A stretch of 64,000 nucleotides of DNA. Source: Rhodanobacter sp. C01. GTDB taxonomy: Bacteria > Pseudomonadota > Gammaproteobacteria > Xanthomonadales > Rhodanobacteraceae. The notes under the pieces were generated by a model. The model did not search any database. It was given only the letters and a program-made list of their open reading frames with translations, and was not told the origin of the DNA. This document shows positions 40,434 through 49,905 of this stretch, piece after piece. The translations under genes were made by a program, and so were the position numbers. Position 1 is the first letter of the stretch. Each line of letters opens with the position of its first letter. Location: contig NZ_MUNR01000004.1 of assembly GCF_002001045.1 (NCBI RefSeq), positions 124,001 through 188,000 of the forward strand, given 5' to 3'.

Positions 40434-41628
40434 TCGCCGCTTTTGGCTGGTTCTCCGGCCCATTATCCGGCTTGTTGTCGGCGATCTTCACGGCGTCGCC
40501 GTCGTTGAGTCCATCCGGCGGACTGTCGATCACCTTGTCCTGCGCGGTCAGGCCGGAACCGATCTCCACCGTCTTGCCGTAGTCGCGCAGGATGGTGATC
40601 TGCTTGAACGCAACGCGGTCGCCGGCACCCACGGTCGCCACGTGCAATCCGCTGGCGTCGAAGATCAACGCGCTGGCGGGAATGCGCAGCGACTGGCGGT
40701 CACCGCCAAATTTGAAGCGCACGCTGGCGAAACTGCCGGGCATCAGCTTGCCGTCGGCATTGTCCACGGCAAGCTGGACCAGGGTGCTGCCGGAACTGGC
40801 ATTGACCGCCTGGGCGGATGCATCGAAGCGGGCCGCAAAAGTGTGACCCGGGTACTCCGGCACGCCGAGCGTGGCACTGACACCATGGACGACCGAAGGC
40901 GCGAAGTTCTGTGGCACCTGCACGTAGACACGCAGCTTGCTTACGTCGGACACCACGAACAGCGCCTGCCCGCTGCTGCTGCCGGCATTGATCAGGGCAC
41001 CGACATCGGTGTTGCGCGCGGTGACCACGCCGTCGAACGGTGCCACGATGCGCGCGTAGCCCTTCATCGCCTCGATGCGGTCGACGTTGGCCTGCGCGGC
41101 ATTGGCCAGGGCGCGCTTGGCATCGTAGTCGCCGGTGCGCTGGTCCACGTCCTGCTTTGACACGGAATCGGAATCCAGCATGGCCTGCCAGCGCTTGGCC
41201 GTGGTGGCCGCCAGCGCCTCGTTGGCCTTGGCGCTGGCCAGGTCAGCCCTGGCTTGCAGCAATTGCTGGTCCAGGTCGGGCGTGTCGATCTCCGCCAGCA
41301 GTTGTCCGGCCTTGACGTGCGTGCCGATGTCCGCCTTCCACGACTTCAGGTAGCCGCCCACGCGCGCATAGATTGGCGCCTGGGTATAGGCCTCGATGCG
41401 ACCGGGCAACTCCAGCGGCATTGAACCGGTGCTGGCGTCGGGCATGATCGCGTTCACGGTGGGTGTTGCCTGTTCGTTGGTCCAGGCTTTCAGCTCGCGT
41501 GCCTGGCTCAGCCGCGAAATGACGCCGAGGGCGACGACGACGACGATCACGATCAGCGCGATCAGGCCGGCAAGGCGTAGGCGCCCTGGCGCGGGCAACG
41601 TGGGGGCCGGATGATTCAAATCAGACAT
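40414..41628 (-). CDS. RND efflux periplasmic adaptor subunit
   Basis: The 404-residue membrane-fusion protein has a single N-terminal membrane anchor (about 16-40), no lipobox, and the standard half-lipoyl/hairpin/half-lipoyl arrangement: PGRIEAYTQAPIYARVGGYLKSWKADIGTHVKAGQLLAEID, a helical hairpin around 105-170, then YARIVAPFDGVVTARNTDVGALINAG. It would join the inner-membrane pump to the outer-membrane channel. Its start overlaps the permease's stop region by 8 bases and its end overlaps the channel gene, so all three are translated as a unit. It has an unusually Asp/Asn/Lys-rich C-terminal tail. Confidence 0.94.
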   Translation of the reverse strand: MSDLNHPAPTLPAPGRLRLAGLIALIVIVVVVALGVISRLSQARELKAWTNEQATPTVNAIMPDASTGSMPLELPGRIEAYTQAPIYARVGGYLKSWKADIGTHVKAGQLLAEIDTPDLDQQLLQARADLASAKANEALAATTAKRWQAMLDSDSVSKQDVDQRTGDYDAKRALANAAQANVDRIEAMKGYARIVAPFDGVVTARNTDVGALINAGSSSGQALFVVSDVSKLRVYVQVPQNFAPSVVHGVSATLGVPEYPGHTFAARFDASAQAVNASSGSTLVQLAVDNADGKLMPGSFASVRFKFGGDRQSLRIPASALIFDASGLHVATVGAGDRVAFKQITILRDYGKTVEIGSGLTAQDKVIDSPPDGLNDGDAVKIADNKPDNGPENQPKAANDHAKA

Positions 41629-44600
41629 GGACGGGCTCTCCCGACGGAGTCGGAGCGGTGGCGTGGCCGTCGCGCGCATGGATGATGCGGAAGACCACGG
41701 GAACGAAAATGAGGGTGGCGCAGGTGGCGAAGATCAGGCCGCCGATCACCGCGCGGCCGAGCGGAGCATTCTGCTCGCCGCCCTCGCCCAGACCCAGCGC
41801 CATCGGCGCCATGCCGATGATCATCGCCAGCGCGGTCATGCAGACCGGACGGAAGCGCACGAAGCCTCCTTCCAGCGCCGCCAGATGCGCATCGCCGGTC
41901 GCGGCGAGCCGCTCGCGGCAGAAGCTCACCACCAGGATCGAGTTGGCGGTGGCCACGCCCATGCACATGATCGCGCCGGTGAGCGCCGGCACCGACAGTG
42001 GTGTATGCGTGGCGAACAGTATCCAGACGATCCCGGCCAGCGCGGCGGGCAACGCGGTGATGATCACGAACGGATCGGCCCAGGACTGGAAGTTGACCAC
42101 GATCAGCAGGTAGATCAGCACCAGCGCACCGAGCAGACCGAACAGCAAGCCGGAGAAGGAATTGTTCATCGTCTGCACCTGACCAAGCAGGTCGACATGG
42201 GCGGCCTTGGGCAACTGCGCCTTGGTCTGGTCGAGCAGCTTCTGGATGTCCGACGACACACCACCCAGATCACGGCCCTGCGTGCTGGCGAAGATCTGCA
42301 CCACCGGCTGGATGTTGTACTGGTCAACCACCGCGTTGGTGTTATGCCGGCTGATCGTGGCCAGGCCACCGAGCACCTGTGACTGGCCGTTCTTGCCGGT
42401 AATCGAGAGGTTGTTGAGCGCCGCCAGCGAATCGAGCTTGTACTGCGGCGTCTGCATCACGATCGGATAGGAGATGCGGTTTTGCGGATTCAGCCAGTAG
42501 GTGGGCGCAACCTGGCTGGAACCGGCCAGGTTCACCACCAGGCTGTTGGTCACGTCGCCCTCGGTGATGCCGAGCAGCTGCGCCTGGGTGCGGTCCACGT
42601 TGATGTTGAAACCGGGATTGGCCTGCGACTCCTGAATCCGCGCATCGACCACGCCGGGAATGCGGCGAATCTTCGACAGCAGGCTGTTGGCGTAGGCGAA
42701 GTTGGCTGACAGGTTGGGTCCGCGGATCTGCACGTCGACCGGCGCCGGCGAGCCGAAATTGAGGATCTGGCTCACGATGTCGGCTGGCGGGAAGGAGAAG
42801 CTGACGCCCGGGAACTGATGCGGCAGTTGCTCGCGCATCGTCTTCACGTACTCGGCCGTCGGGCGATGCCCTTCGTTGAGCGCGATCTGGATGTCGCCGT
42901 CCGCGGCACTGATCGTGCCGGTGTTGTTGTAGGTGTTGTTGATGCTGCTGTTGGACAGCCCGATGTTGTCCACCAGGGTGCCCAGCTCGTCGGCCGGGAT
43001 GATCTGTTTGATGCTTTGCTGGATCCGCGCGAACAGCTGCGCGTTCTGTTCCAGCCGCGTACCGACCGGCGCACGCACGTGCATCAGGATCTGGCCGGCA
43101 TCGACGTCGGGGAAGAAGTTGCGCCCGAGCATCGGCACCAACGCGAACGACAACACCACGAAGGCAAGGAAGCCGGTGACGAACACGCGCTGGTGTTGCA
43201 GCGCCAGTGCCAGCAGGCCGTGGTAACCGCCGCGGACCTTTTCGAAGCGGCGCTCGAAGCCCTGCTGGAAGCGCGCCAGCGGATGGTTCGAACGCTGCTC
43301 CTGCAGGTGATTGCCCTGCTCGTCCATATGCGGGTGCAGCAGGTACTTCGCCATCGTCGGCACCAGCGTGCGCGAGAGGATGAACGAGGCAATCATCGCA
43401 AACATCACCGCCTCGGCCATCGGCACGAACAGGAAGCGCGCCACGCCTTCGAGGAAGAACATCGGCACGAACACGATGCAGATGCACAGCAGCGAGACGA
43501 AGGCCGGCGTGACGATCTGCGCGGCACCGTCGAGGATCGCCGGCTCGACCTGCTTGCCGTTCTCCAGGTGCCAGTTGATGTTCTCGATGGTCACCGTGGC
43601 ATCGTCGACGAGGATGCCCACCGCCAGCGCCAGGCCGCCAAGGGTCATGATGTTGAGCGTCTCGCCGATCGCCGACAGCGCGGCGATCGAGGCAAGGATC
43701 GCCAGCGGGATCGACACCGCGATGATCACCGTGGAGCGCCAGCTGCCGAGGAACAGCAGGATCATCAGGCTGGTCAGTGCGGCCGCGATGATGCCTTCGC
43801 GCGCCACGCCACTGATCGCCGCGCGCACGAAGATCGACTGGTCGCCGATCGGCGCGATCTGCAGGTTGTCCGGCAGGGTTGCCTTGGCATCCTGCAGGCG
43901 CTGCTTGATGCCGGCCACGATCGCCAAGGTGGATGCCGAACCGTTCTTCAGCACGCTCATCAGCACCGAACGGCCACCGTTCACGTGCACAATATTGGTC
44001 TGCGGCGCGCTTCCGTCCAGCACGTGCGCCACGTCGCGGATGTAGATGGTGGTGCCGTTGACCGTCTTGACCGGCAGGTTGCCGAGGTCGTCCAGCTCGT
44101 TGGGTGAGTTGTTGAGCAGCAGGGTGTATTCGAACGTGCCTATCTTCTCGGTGCCCACCGGCACGATCAGGTTCTGTGCCGCCAGCGCATTGGCGACGTC
44201 CGCCGCCGACAGGCCGCGCGCCTGCAGTGCAGCCGGGTCCACGTCGATCTGCACCTGGCGAGTCTTGCCGCCATACGGGTATGGAACCGCGGCACCGGCC
44301 ACCGTGACCAGCTGCGGACGCAGGATGTTCAGAGCCTGGTCGCCCAGGTTCTGCTCGCTCAGCCCCTTGCCGGACAATGCCAGCTGGATGATCGGCACGG
44401 TCGAGGCGTTGTAGTTGAGGATCAGCGGCGGCGTGATGCCGGCGGGCAACTGCTTGAGCAGGGTCTGCGAGACCGCGGTGACCTGTGCGTTGGCGGTGGC
44501 GACGTTCACGCCCGGCTGGAAGAAGATCTTCACGATGCCGAAGCCGGCGATCGATTTCGCCTCGATATGCTCGACGTCGTTGACCGTGGTGGTCAGCACA

Positions 44601-44809
44601 CGCTCGTATGGCGAGGTGATGCGACCCTCCATCTGGTCCGGCGACAGACCGGTGTACTGCCATACCACCGCAATCACCGGAATGTTGATGTCCGGAAAGA
44701 TGTCAGTCGGTGTTCGCAGTGCGGAGAGTGGTCCGATGATCAGGATCAGCAATGCAAGAACGATGAAGGTATAGGGTCGCGACAAGGCGATCCGCACGAT
44801 GCCCAGCAT
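41621..44809 (-). CDS. RND efflux permease, AcrB/MdtB-like
   Basis: The 1062-residue protein has the RND layout: an N-terminal helix (GIVRIALSRPYTFIVLALLI), a large periplasmic porter domain, six helices, a second porter domain and final helices. The proton-relay aspartates are present in helix 4 (ALAVGILVDDATVTIENI). Family blocks such as GLSPDQMEGRITSPYERVL and LTSLMILLFLGSWRSTVIIAVSIPLAILAS are intact. ATG 44809 is used; the frame is open to a TTG at 44842. The substrate range is unknown; an upstream two-component system suggests inducible expression. Confidence 0.95.
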   Translation of the reverse strand: MLGIVRIALSRPYTFIVLALLILIIGPLSALRTPTDIFPDINIPVIAVVWQYTGLSPDQMEGRITSPYERVLTTTVNDVEHIEAKSIAGFGIVKIFFQPGVNVATANAQVTAVSQTLLKQLPAGITPPLILNYNASTVPIIQLALSGKGLSEQNLGDQALNILRPQLVTVAGAAVPYPYGGKTRQVQIDVDPAALQARGLSAADVANALAAQNLIVPVGTEKIGTFEYTLLLNNSPNELDDLGNLPVKTVNGTTIYIRDVAHVLDGSAPQTNIVHVNGGRSVLMSVLKNGSASTLAIVAGIKQRLQDAKATLPDNLQIAPIGDQSIFVRAAISGVAREGIIAAALTSLMILLFLGSWRSTVIIAVSIPLAILASIAALSAIGETLNIMTLGGLALAVGILVDDATVTIENINWHLENGKQVEPAILDGAAQIVTPAFVSLLCICIVFVPMFFLEGVARFLFVPMAEAVMFAMIASFILSRTLVPTMAKYLLHPHMDEQGNHLQEQRSNHPLARFQQGFERRFEKVRGGYHGLLALALQHQRVFVTGFLAFVVLSFALVPMLGRNFFPDVDAGQILMHVRAPVGTRLEQNAQLFARIQQSIKQIIPADELGTLVDNIGLSNSSINNTYNNTGTISAADGDIQIALNEGHRPTAEYVKTMREQLPHQFPGVSFSFPPADIVSQILNFGSPAPVDVQIRGPNLSANFAYANSLLSKIRRIPGVVDARIQESQANPGFNINVDRTQAQLLGITEGDVTNSLVVNLAGSSQVAPTYWLNPQNRISYPIVMQTPQYKLDSLAALNNLSITGKNGQSQVLGGLATISRHNTNAVVDQYNIQPVVQIFASTQGRDLGGVSSDIQKLLDQTKAQLPKAAHVDLLGQVQTMNNSFSGLLFGLLGALVLIYLLIVVNFQSWADPFVIITALPAALAGIVWILFATHTPLSVPALTGAIMCMGVATANSILVVSFCRERLAATGDAHLAALEGGFVRFRPVCMTALAMIIGMAPMALGLGEGGEQNAPLGRAVIGGLIFATCATLIFVPVVFRIIHARDGHATAPTPSGEPVHV

Positions 44810-44837
44810 GGAGTATCCAGCGAGAATGTTGCGTAGC

Positions 44838-44850
44838 GTCAAATTTTGAC
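44838..44850. promoter_or_regulatory. palindrome upstream of the RND permease
   Basis: GTCAAA and TTTGAC flank a single T, a perfect 13-base palindrome that lies 29 bases before the permease ATG and within the 153-base gap after the kinase gene. It is in an AT-rich patch of this gap and may be a regulator-binding site for the pump genes. No matching named consensus. Confidence 0.4.
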
Positions 44851-44962
44851 ACGCCGCAACTCGCCGGTATCGATTTCGCGCATGAAGATATTTTCATATT
44901 CGGTCGGTGCACCACGTCGAGACTGCATCCGATCACACTGACGGCGACCTTGAGCTTCGCTG

Positions 44963-46336
44963 TTATGCGCTGGCCGCGTCGCGGCAGTGCAGACTCAGGC
45001 GCGCACCGTTCTCACTGTCGGCAATCTCCAGAGTGTAGCCATGCAGGCGCGCGATCGCGCTGACGATGCTCAAGCCCAGTCCGGAGCCCGGCGTACTCCG
45101 GCAACTCTCGGCCCGATAGAAACGGCGCGTCACCGCAACGCGCTGATCGACCGGGATGCCCGGTCCGCTGTCACACACATCCACCCACGGACCGTCTTCG
45201 GCAGTGCGGGCGCGGATGTTCACACGACCACCCGAAGGGGTGAACTTGATCGCATTGCCGACCAGGTTGCTGAAGGCTTCCAGCAGCAGGTGACGGTCCG
45301 CCCGGATCGATGGCAACTGCGGCAATTCCAGCGCCAGCTGCTGACCGCGATCCTCGGCCAGCGGCAGATACAGTGCATGCACTTCTCGCAGGATCTCGGC
45401 CAGATCGACCTGATCGAATCCGGCCCGACGCTGCTGATTCTCCAGCTCCGAAATGCGCAGCAGCGCGCGGAAGCGATCCAGCAGGGCGTCCGTATCGGAC
45501 AGACATGCCTCCAGCGTCGTGCTCTCGCTGCTGTCCTCGTCGAACTGTTGCTGCAGCCGGTAGATCCTTGCGCGCAAGCGGGTCAGTGGGGTGCGCAGAT
45601 CATGTGCGATGTTGTCGCACACGCCTTTCACTTCACCGAGCAGGCGCTCGATCTCGTCGAGCATCGCGTTGACGATGCCGGCTAGCATGTCCAGCTCGTC
45701 GCCGCGCCGGCTCACCGGCAGGCGCCGGGTCAGATCGCCGTGCATGATCGGCAAGGTGACTTCGCGGATGGCGTGGATGCGACGCAGCGGTCCGCGGCTG
45801 AGCAGCCAGCCGCCAAACAGGCCCGGCACCACGGTCAGCGAGATGCCCCACAACAACGCCTGCAGGATGATCGTGCCGATCCGGTCGACGATGCTGGTAT
45901 CCCGCGTCACCAGCAGGATGCGCCCGTCGTCGAGGCGCACCGCCGCGGCGCGCACGCTCATGTGCGAGTGGCCATCCGTGCGTGTCAATCCCTGCGGCAC
46001 GATGACCACCGCGCCATTCACCGGGATGCCAGGTGGCAGCGCGGTGATGGTGCCAGCCAGCGACCTGCCATGGGCATCGAACAGTCCCCATGCGTTGAGG
46101 TGCCGTGTCTCCAGCGAAACGTAGTCGTTCAGCGCGTGCCGGCGCGTGGGCTCGTCCAGCATCGAGAAATAATCCGCCTGACGGCCGATCAGCTCGTTGG
46201 AAACACGGGTCAGATAACTGGCCGCCTGCCAGTGGATCAGACCGATCACCACGATGCCCCACAGCGCAAAGAACGAGCCGTAGATCAGGATCAGCCGCGC
46301 GGTGGTGGAACGCCAGTTGTCAGTCAGTCTGCGCAA
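44963..46336 (-). CDS. sensor histidine kinase (OmpR-system partner)
   Basis: The 457-residue protein has two membrane helices (about 14-40 and 155-178) enclosing a periplasmic sensor of about 115 residues, then a HAMP segment (GPLRRIHAIREVTLPIMHGDLTRRLPV), the dimerisation/phosphoacceptor helix with His245 in IAHDLRTPLTRL, and the ATPase domain with NLVGNAIKFTPSGG (N box), DVCDSGPGIP (G1) and GSGLGLSIV (G2). Its start overlaps the end of the response-regulator gene by 17 bases, and the pump genes follow by 153 bases on the same strand. The signal is unknown. Confidence 0.94.
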   Translation of the reverse strand: MRRLTDNWRSTTARLILIYGSFFALWGIVVIGLIHWQAASYLTRVSNELIGRQADYFSMLDEPTRRHALNDYVSLETRHLNAWGLFDAHGRSLAGTITALPPGIPVNGAVVIVPQGLTRTDGHSHMSVRAAAVRLDDGRILLVTRDTSIVDRIGTIILQALLWGISLTVVPGLFGGWLLSRGPLRRIHAIREVTLPIMHGDLTRRLPVSRRGDELDMLAGIVNAMLDEIERLLGEVKGVCDNIAHDLRTPLTRLRARIYRLQQQFDEDSSESTTLEACLSDTDALLDRFRALLRISELENQQRRAGFDQVDLAEILREVHALYLPLAEDRGQQLALELPQLPSIRADRHLLLEAFSNLVGNAIKFTPSGGRVNIRARTAEDGPWVDVCDSGPGIPVDQRVAVTRRFYRAESCRSTPGSGLGLSIVSAIARLHGYTLEIADSENGARLSLHCRDAASA

Positions 46337-47000
46337 GGCTGTACCCCGAGCCGCGTACGGTATGGATCAGTGGCGCACAGCTTGCGGTGTCGATCTTCTT
46401 GCGCAGGCGGCCGATGTGCACATCGATCAGATTCGTACCGGGATCGAAATGGAAACCCCACACGGTCTCGAAGATCATCGCGCGGGTCAGCACCTGCCCG
46501 GCATGACGCATCAGGAATTCCAGCAGCTTGAATTCGGTGGGCAACAGCGACAACTCCGTGTCGCCACGGCGTGCCACATGTCGCACCAGATCAAGCTCGA
46601 GATCGGACACACGAAGCAGGGTCTGCTGCGCCTGCTGGCGATGCCGCCGCAGCAGCACATCCACCCGCGCTACCATCTCGTCGGGGGCAAACGGCTTGGT
46701 CAGGTAGTCGTCGCCGCCGGCACGCAAGCCGCGCACACGCTCATCCACATCACTGAGCGCGCTGATCATCAACACCGGCGTGGCGATGCCCTGCGCCCGC
46801 AGCTGGGTGATCACGTTGAGGCCATCGAGGCCGGGCAGCATCAGGTCCAGCGTGATCACGTCATAGCGGGGATCTGCCGCACGAGCCAGACCTTCACACC
46901 CATCTGCCACCCGGTCGGTATCAATGCCATGACTGGCCAGTTCCGCCGCGATCTCGCGCGCCGTGACGTCGTCGTCCTCGATGACCAAGATACGCGGCAT
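46320..47000 (-). CDS. OmpR/PhoB family response regulator
   Basis: The 226-residue protein has a receiver domain with acid pair Asp9/Asp10, phosphoacceptor Asp52 (DLMLPGLDG) and the conserved Lys in YLTKPF, then a winged-helix domain (RGDTELSLLPTEFKLLEFLMRHAGQVLTRAMIFETVWGF, ending in NLIDVHIGRLRKKID and VRGSGYSL). With the overlapping kinase it makes a two-component system that probably controls the RND genes behind it. ATG 47000 is used; a TTG start at 47003 is also possible. Two inverted repeats just upstream may be its own binding sites. Confidence 0.94.
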   Translation of the reverse strand: MPRILVIEDDDVTAREIAAELASHGIDTDRVADGCEGLARAADPRYDVITLDLMLPGLDGLNVITQLRAQGIATPVLMISALSDVDERVRGLRAGGDDYLTKPFAPDEMVARVDVLLRRHRQQAQQTLLRVSDLELDLVRHVARRGDTELSLLPTEFKLLEFLMRHAGQVLTRAMIFETVWGFHFDPGTNLIDVHIGRLRKKIDTASCAPLIHTVRGSGYSLAQTD

Positions 47001-47011
47001 CAATCATTTAC

Positions 47012-47026
47012 CAAGTGCAGTACTTG
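47012..47026. promoter_or_regulatory. inverted repeat CAAGT-N5-ACTTG before the response regulator
   Basis: The half-sites are separated by GCAGT and sit 12 bases before the regulator start codon, in the right place for an autoregulatory operator or for a site affecting ribosome access. The repeat is short, so chance occurrence cannot be excluded. Confidence 0.35.
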
Positions 47027-47042
47027 AGACCGAGCATAACGA

Positions 47043-47066
47043 CAAATCGGCAGGATGGCCGATTTG
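47043..47066. promoter_or_regulatory. inverted repeat with 9-base arms upstream of the two-component operon
   Basis: CAAATCGGC and GCCGATTTG flank AGGATG. It lies between the rpoH terminator and the response-regulator gene, where the promoter of the regulator-kinase operon must be. It could be an operator or the stem of an RNA hairpin; without a following U-tract a terminator is less likely. Confidence 0.45.
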
Positions 47067-47113
47067 CACGGCGATAGCCGCCCGTGGGCTGAGGCATATC
47101 GATGTGCCGAACG

Positions 47114-47139
47114 AAACGGCCTCCCGAGGGAGGCCGTTT
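47114..47139 (-). terminator. Rho-independent terminator of rpoH
   Basis: Perfect 12-base arms (AAACGGCCTCCC and its complement) enclose two bases. On the minus strand the hairpin ends in GGCCGTTT followed by CGTT, a short U-rich run, 25 bases after the rpoH stop. It should separate rpoH from the two-component operon downstream. Confidence 0.8.
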
Positions 47140-47163
47140 GGCGTGACGCATGGCGAAGGTCAC

Positions 47164-48021
<858 letters not shown>

Positions 48022-48051
48022 GGGTGGAACCTCCTGAAACGATATCGAAGT

Positions 48052-48078
48052 TTAGCACTCGGGTAGTTGGAGTGCTAA
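48052..48078 (-). promoter_or_regulatory. CIRCE operator (HrcA-binding site) in the rpoH leader
   Basis: TTAGCACTC (48052-48060), nine bases, and GAGTGCTAA (48070-48078) are an exact match to the CIRCE consensus. It sits between the candidate promoter and the AGGAGG of rpoH. HrcA represses at CIRCE, classically at groESL and dnaK operons. hrcA is not in this window, but the perfect match over 18 fixed bases and the position in a heat-shock gene's leader make the assignment strong. Confidence 0.9.
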
Positions 48079-48125
48079 ATCCTCGATTGGTTCAGCCCGG
48101 AAGGTACCGAGCTATAATGAACCGT

Positions 48126-48154
48126 ATAGTATATATATTTGCATCCATTGTCCA
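48126..48154 (-). promoter_or_regulatory. candidate promoter of rpoH
   Basis: On the minus strand TGGACA (complement of 48149-48154, 5 of 6) and TACTAT (complement of 48126-48131, 4 of 6) are 17 bases apart; TATACT two bases downstream is an alternative -10 (spacing 15). The stretch is strikingly TA-rich for this genome. Initiation would be near 48119, placing the CIRCE element some 40 bases into the transcript. The upstream gene ung ends at 48195, outside the promoter. Confidence 0.5.
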
Positions 48155-48194
48155 GCCCCTCTTCAACCCCGACATGAGGGTCGCTCATCGGCAT

Positions 48195-48929
48195 TCAAGC
48201 GGGCGTGAAACCGTCCTGCCATGCGGAACGCGGGGGCAATGACCAGTCAATCGGCGCCTCCCCGCGGGCTTCGAGATAGCGGTTGGCGGCAGAAAAATGA
48301 CCGCAACCGAGGAAACCACGGTGCGCCGACAGCGGCGACGGATGCACCGAACTCAGCACGCAGTGCCGGCGGGGATCGATCAACTGTCCCTTGCGCTGGG
48401 CATAGGAACCCCACAGCAGGAATACCAGGCCTTCGCGTTCACGGTTGAGCGCATCGATCGCCACGTCAGTGAAGCCTTCCCAGCCCTTGCCCTGATGCGC
48501 ACCGGCGCGACCCTCCTCCACCGTCAGCACGCTGTTGAGCAGCAGCACGCCACGATCGGCCCACGGCGTGAGGCAGCCGTGGTCGGGTCGTGCGATGCCG
48601 AGGTCGCGCTGGATTTCCTTGAAGATGTTTTCCAGCGATGGCGGCACCCGCACGCCGGGACGCACCGAGAAGCACAGACCATGCGCCTGGCCCGGGCCGT
48701 GATACGGATCCTGACCGAGGATCACCACGCGCACCGCATTTAACGGGGTGTGCTCGAAGGCAGCGAAGATTTCCGGCCCGGGCGGATAGATCCGCTTGCC
48801 GGCCTGCTTCTCCGCGCGCAGGAACGTGGAGAGCGCCTGCATTTCCGGGCGCTGCAAATAATCGCCAATGCGCGCCTTCCACGACGGCTCCAGCCGGATC
48901 CTTTCGGGCAGGGTCTGCTGCTCGCTCAT
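48195..48929 (-). CDS. ung: uracil-DNA glycosylase
   Basis: Ung removes uracil from DNA as the first step of base-excision repair. The 244-residue protein is a family 1 enzyme: water-activating Asp74 in GQDPYHG, the uracil-recognition Phe in [16 protein letters not shown], and catalytic His196 in [11 protein letters not shown]. Length is standard. The start overlaps the stop of the tandem-receiver gene (ATGA), so it is coupled to it. Synteny: in E. coli rpoH lies directly beside ftsX, whereas here ung and the receiver gene are in between. Confidence 0.96.
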   Translation of the reverse strand: MSEQQTLPERIRLEPSWKARIGDYLQRPEMQALSTFLRAEKQAGKRIYPPGPEIFAAFEHTPLNAVRVVILGQDPYHGPGQAHGLCFSVRPGVRVPPSLENIFKEIQRDLGIARPDHGCLTPWADRGVLLLNSVLTVEEGRAGAHQGKGWEGFTDVAIDALNREREGLVFLLWGSYAQRKGQLIDPRRHCVLSSVHPSPLSAHRGFLGCGHFSAANRYLEARGEAPIDWSLPPRSAWQDGFTPA

Positions 48930-49768
48930 GCGTCGTTCGCACGCTCACGCAGATGCTTTGCCACGCGCAACTGGAACAGCAGCTTGGTGATCAGCAGCTT
49001 TTCCTCGACCGGCTTCTCGACCAGGTCGTTGGCGCCGGCCTGGATCAGGGCGGCCTGATTGGCCGGGTTCTCGTCACCGGTCATCACCAGCACCGGCAGC
49101 CGGCCCTTGCCGTAACCGAACTCACCGCGGATGTGCCTGAGCAGGTCACCACCGGTCAGTTCACCTTTCAGGCTGACGTCGGTCAGCACCACGTCGGCGC
49201 CGACCCAGCCCAGCGCGCGATCGGTCTCAAGCATCGCCAGCGCATCCTCCACGCTGACCACGTGACGCACGGTGAGGCCGATCTTCTCCAGCATGCGCCG
49301 GGTCGCCAGCGCCACCACGCGGCTGTCCTCGACATAGAGCACGGTGCCATCCGCCGAGGTCTGCGGACCGACATAGCCGCGGATGAACGCGGCCAGTGCC
49401 TGGAACCCGAGCGACTTGTCGAAGTAATCGGTGACATGCTCGCCCAGCGAACGGCGATGCAGGCGATCGTCCACATCGCCGGAAACCACCACGATCGGCA
49501 CATAGGCCTGCGGTGCGGATTCGCGCACGAAGCGCGCCAGCTCCAGTCCGTCCATGTCGGGCAGACGCAACGCGATGGTAATGAAATCGAATACGCCCTC
49601 GCCAAGCACCTGCTGTGCTTCGGCACCGCTGCCGCACCCCACCACCTCGACCCCGGGCAGTTCGGCCTGCAGTACGCGAGTGATCAATTGCCGCACCACG
49701 CGCGAGCCGTCGACCACCAGCACGCGTGGCGCCTCGGTGAGCAGACGGTTGCTGATATTTGTGCTCAT
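48926..49768 (-). CDS. tandem receiver-domain protein (first receiver degenerate)
   Basis: The 280-residue protein consists of two response-regulator receiver domains and nothing else. The second (about 141-265) is complete: acid pair in YVEDSR, phosphoacceptor Asp197 (VVLTDVSL), Lys252 (VEKP). In the first (about 14-135) the phosphoacceptor position is Ala66 ([12 protein letters not shown] instead of the usual Asp), and the first acidic site is Asp-Gly (VVDGSR), although Lys118 is kept; it should not be phosphorylated. Such proteins regulate by protein contact, without DNA binding. The start at 49768 is preferred to 49843. Its stop overlaps ung. Partners are unknown. Confidence 0.85.
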   Translation of the reverse strand: MSTNISNRLLTEAPRVLVVDGSRVVRQLITRVLQAELPGVEVVGCGSGAEAQQVLGEGVFDFITIALRLPDMDGLELARFVRESAPQAYVPIVVVSGDVDDRLHRRSLGEHVTDYFDKSLGFQALAAFIRGYVGPQTSADGTVLYVEDSRVVALATRRMLEKIGLTVRHVVSVEDALAMLETDRALGWVGADVVLTDVSLKGELTGGDLLRHIRGEFGYGKGRLPVLVMTGDENPANQAALIQAGANDLVEKPVEEKLLITKLLFQLRVAKHLRERANDA

Positions 49769-49905
49769 GCCCTGCTCATCCACCCGACCTGCGGCGATCC
49801 TTGCCGATGAACCTGCGACCCCACCCCCTGTGATCGCTTCCACGCAGATAGTGCATCGACCGCAGCATCAAGCGCTGCGATTCGCATCACCTTCGGCCAT
49901 ACCCA

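Noticed and set aside
42342..44663. 773-residue frame on the same strand as the RND permease
   Set aside because: It is the same DNA read in another phase, Arg/Ala/Gly-rich and without transporter motifs, whereas the permease frame is complete.
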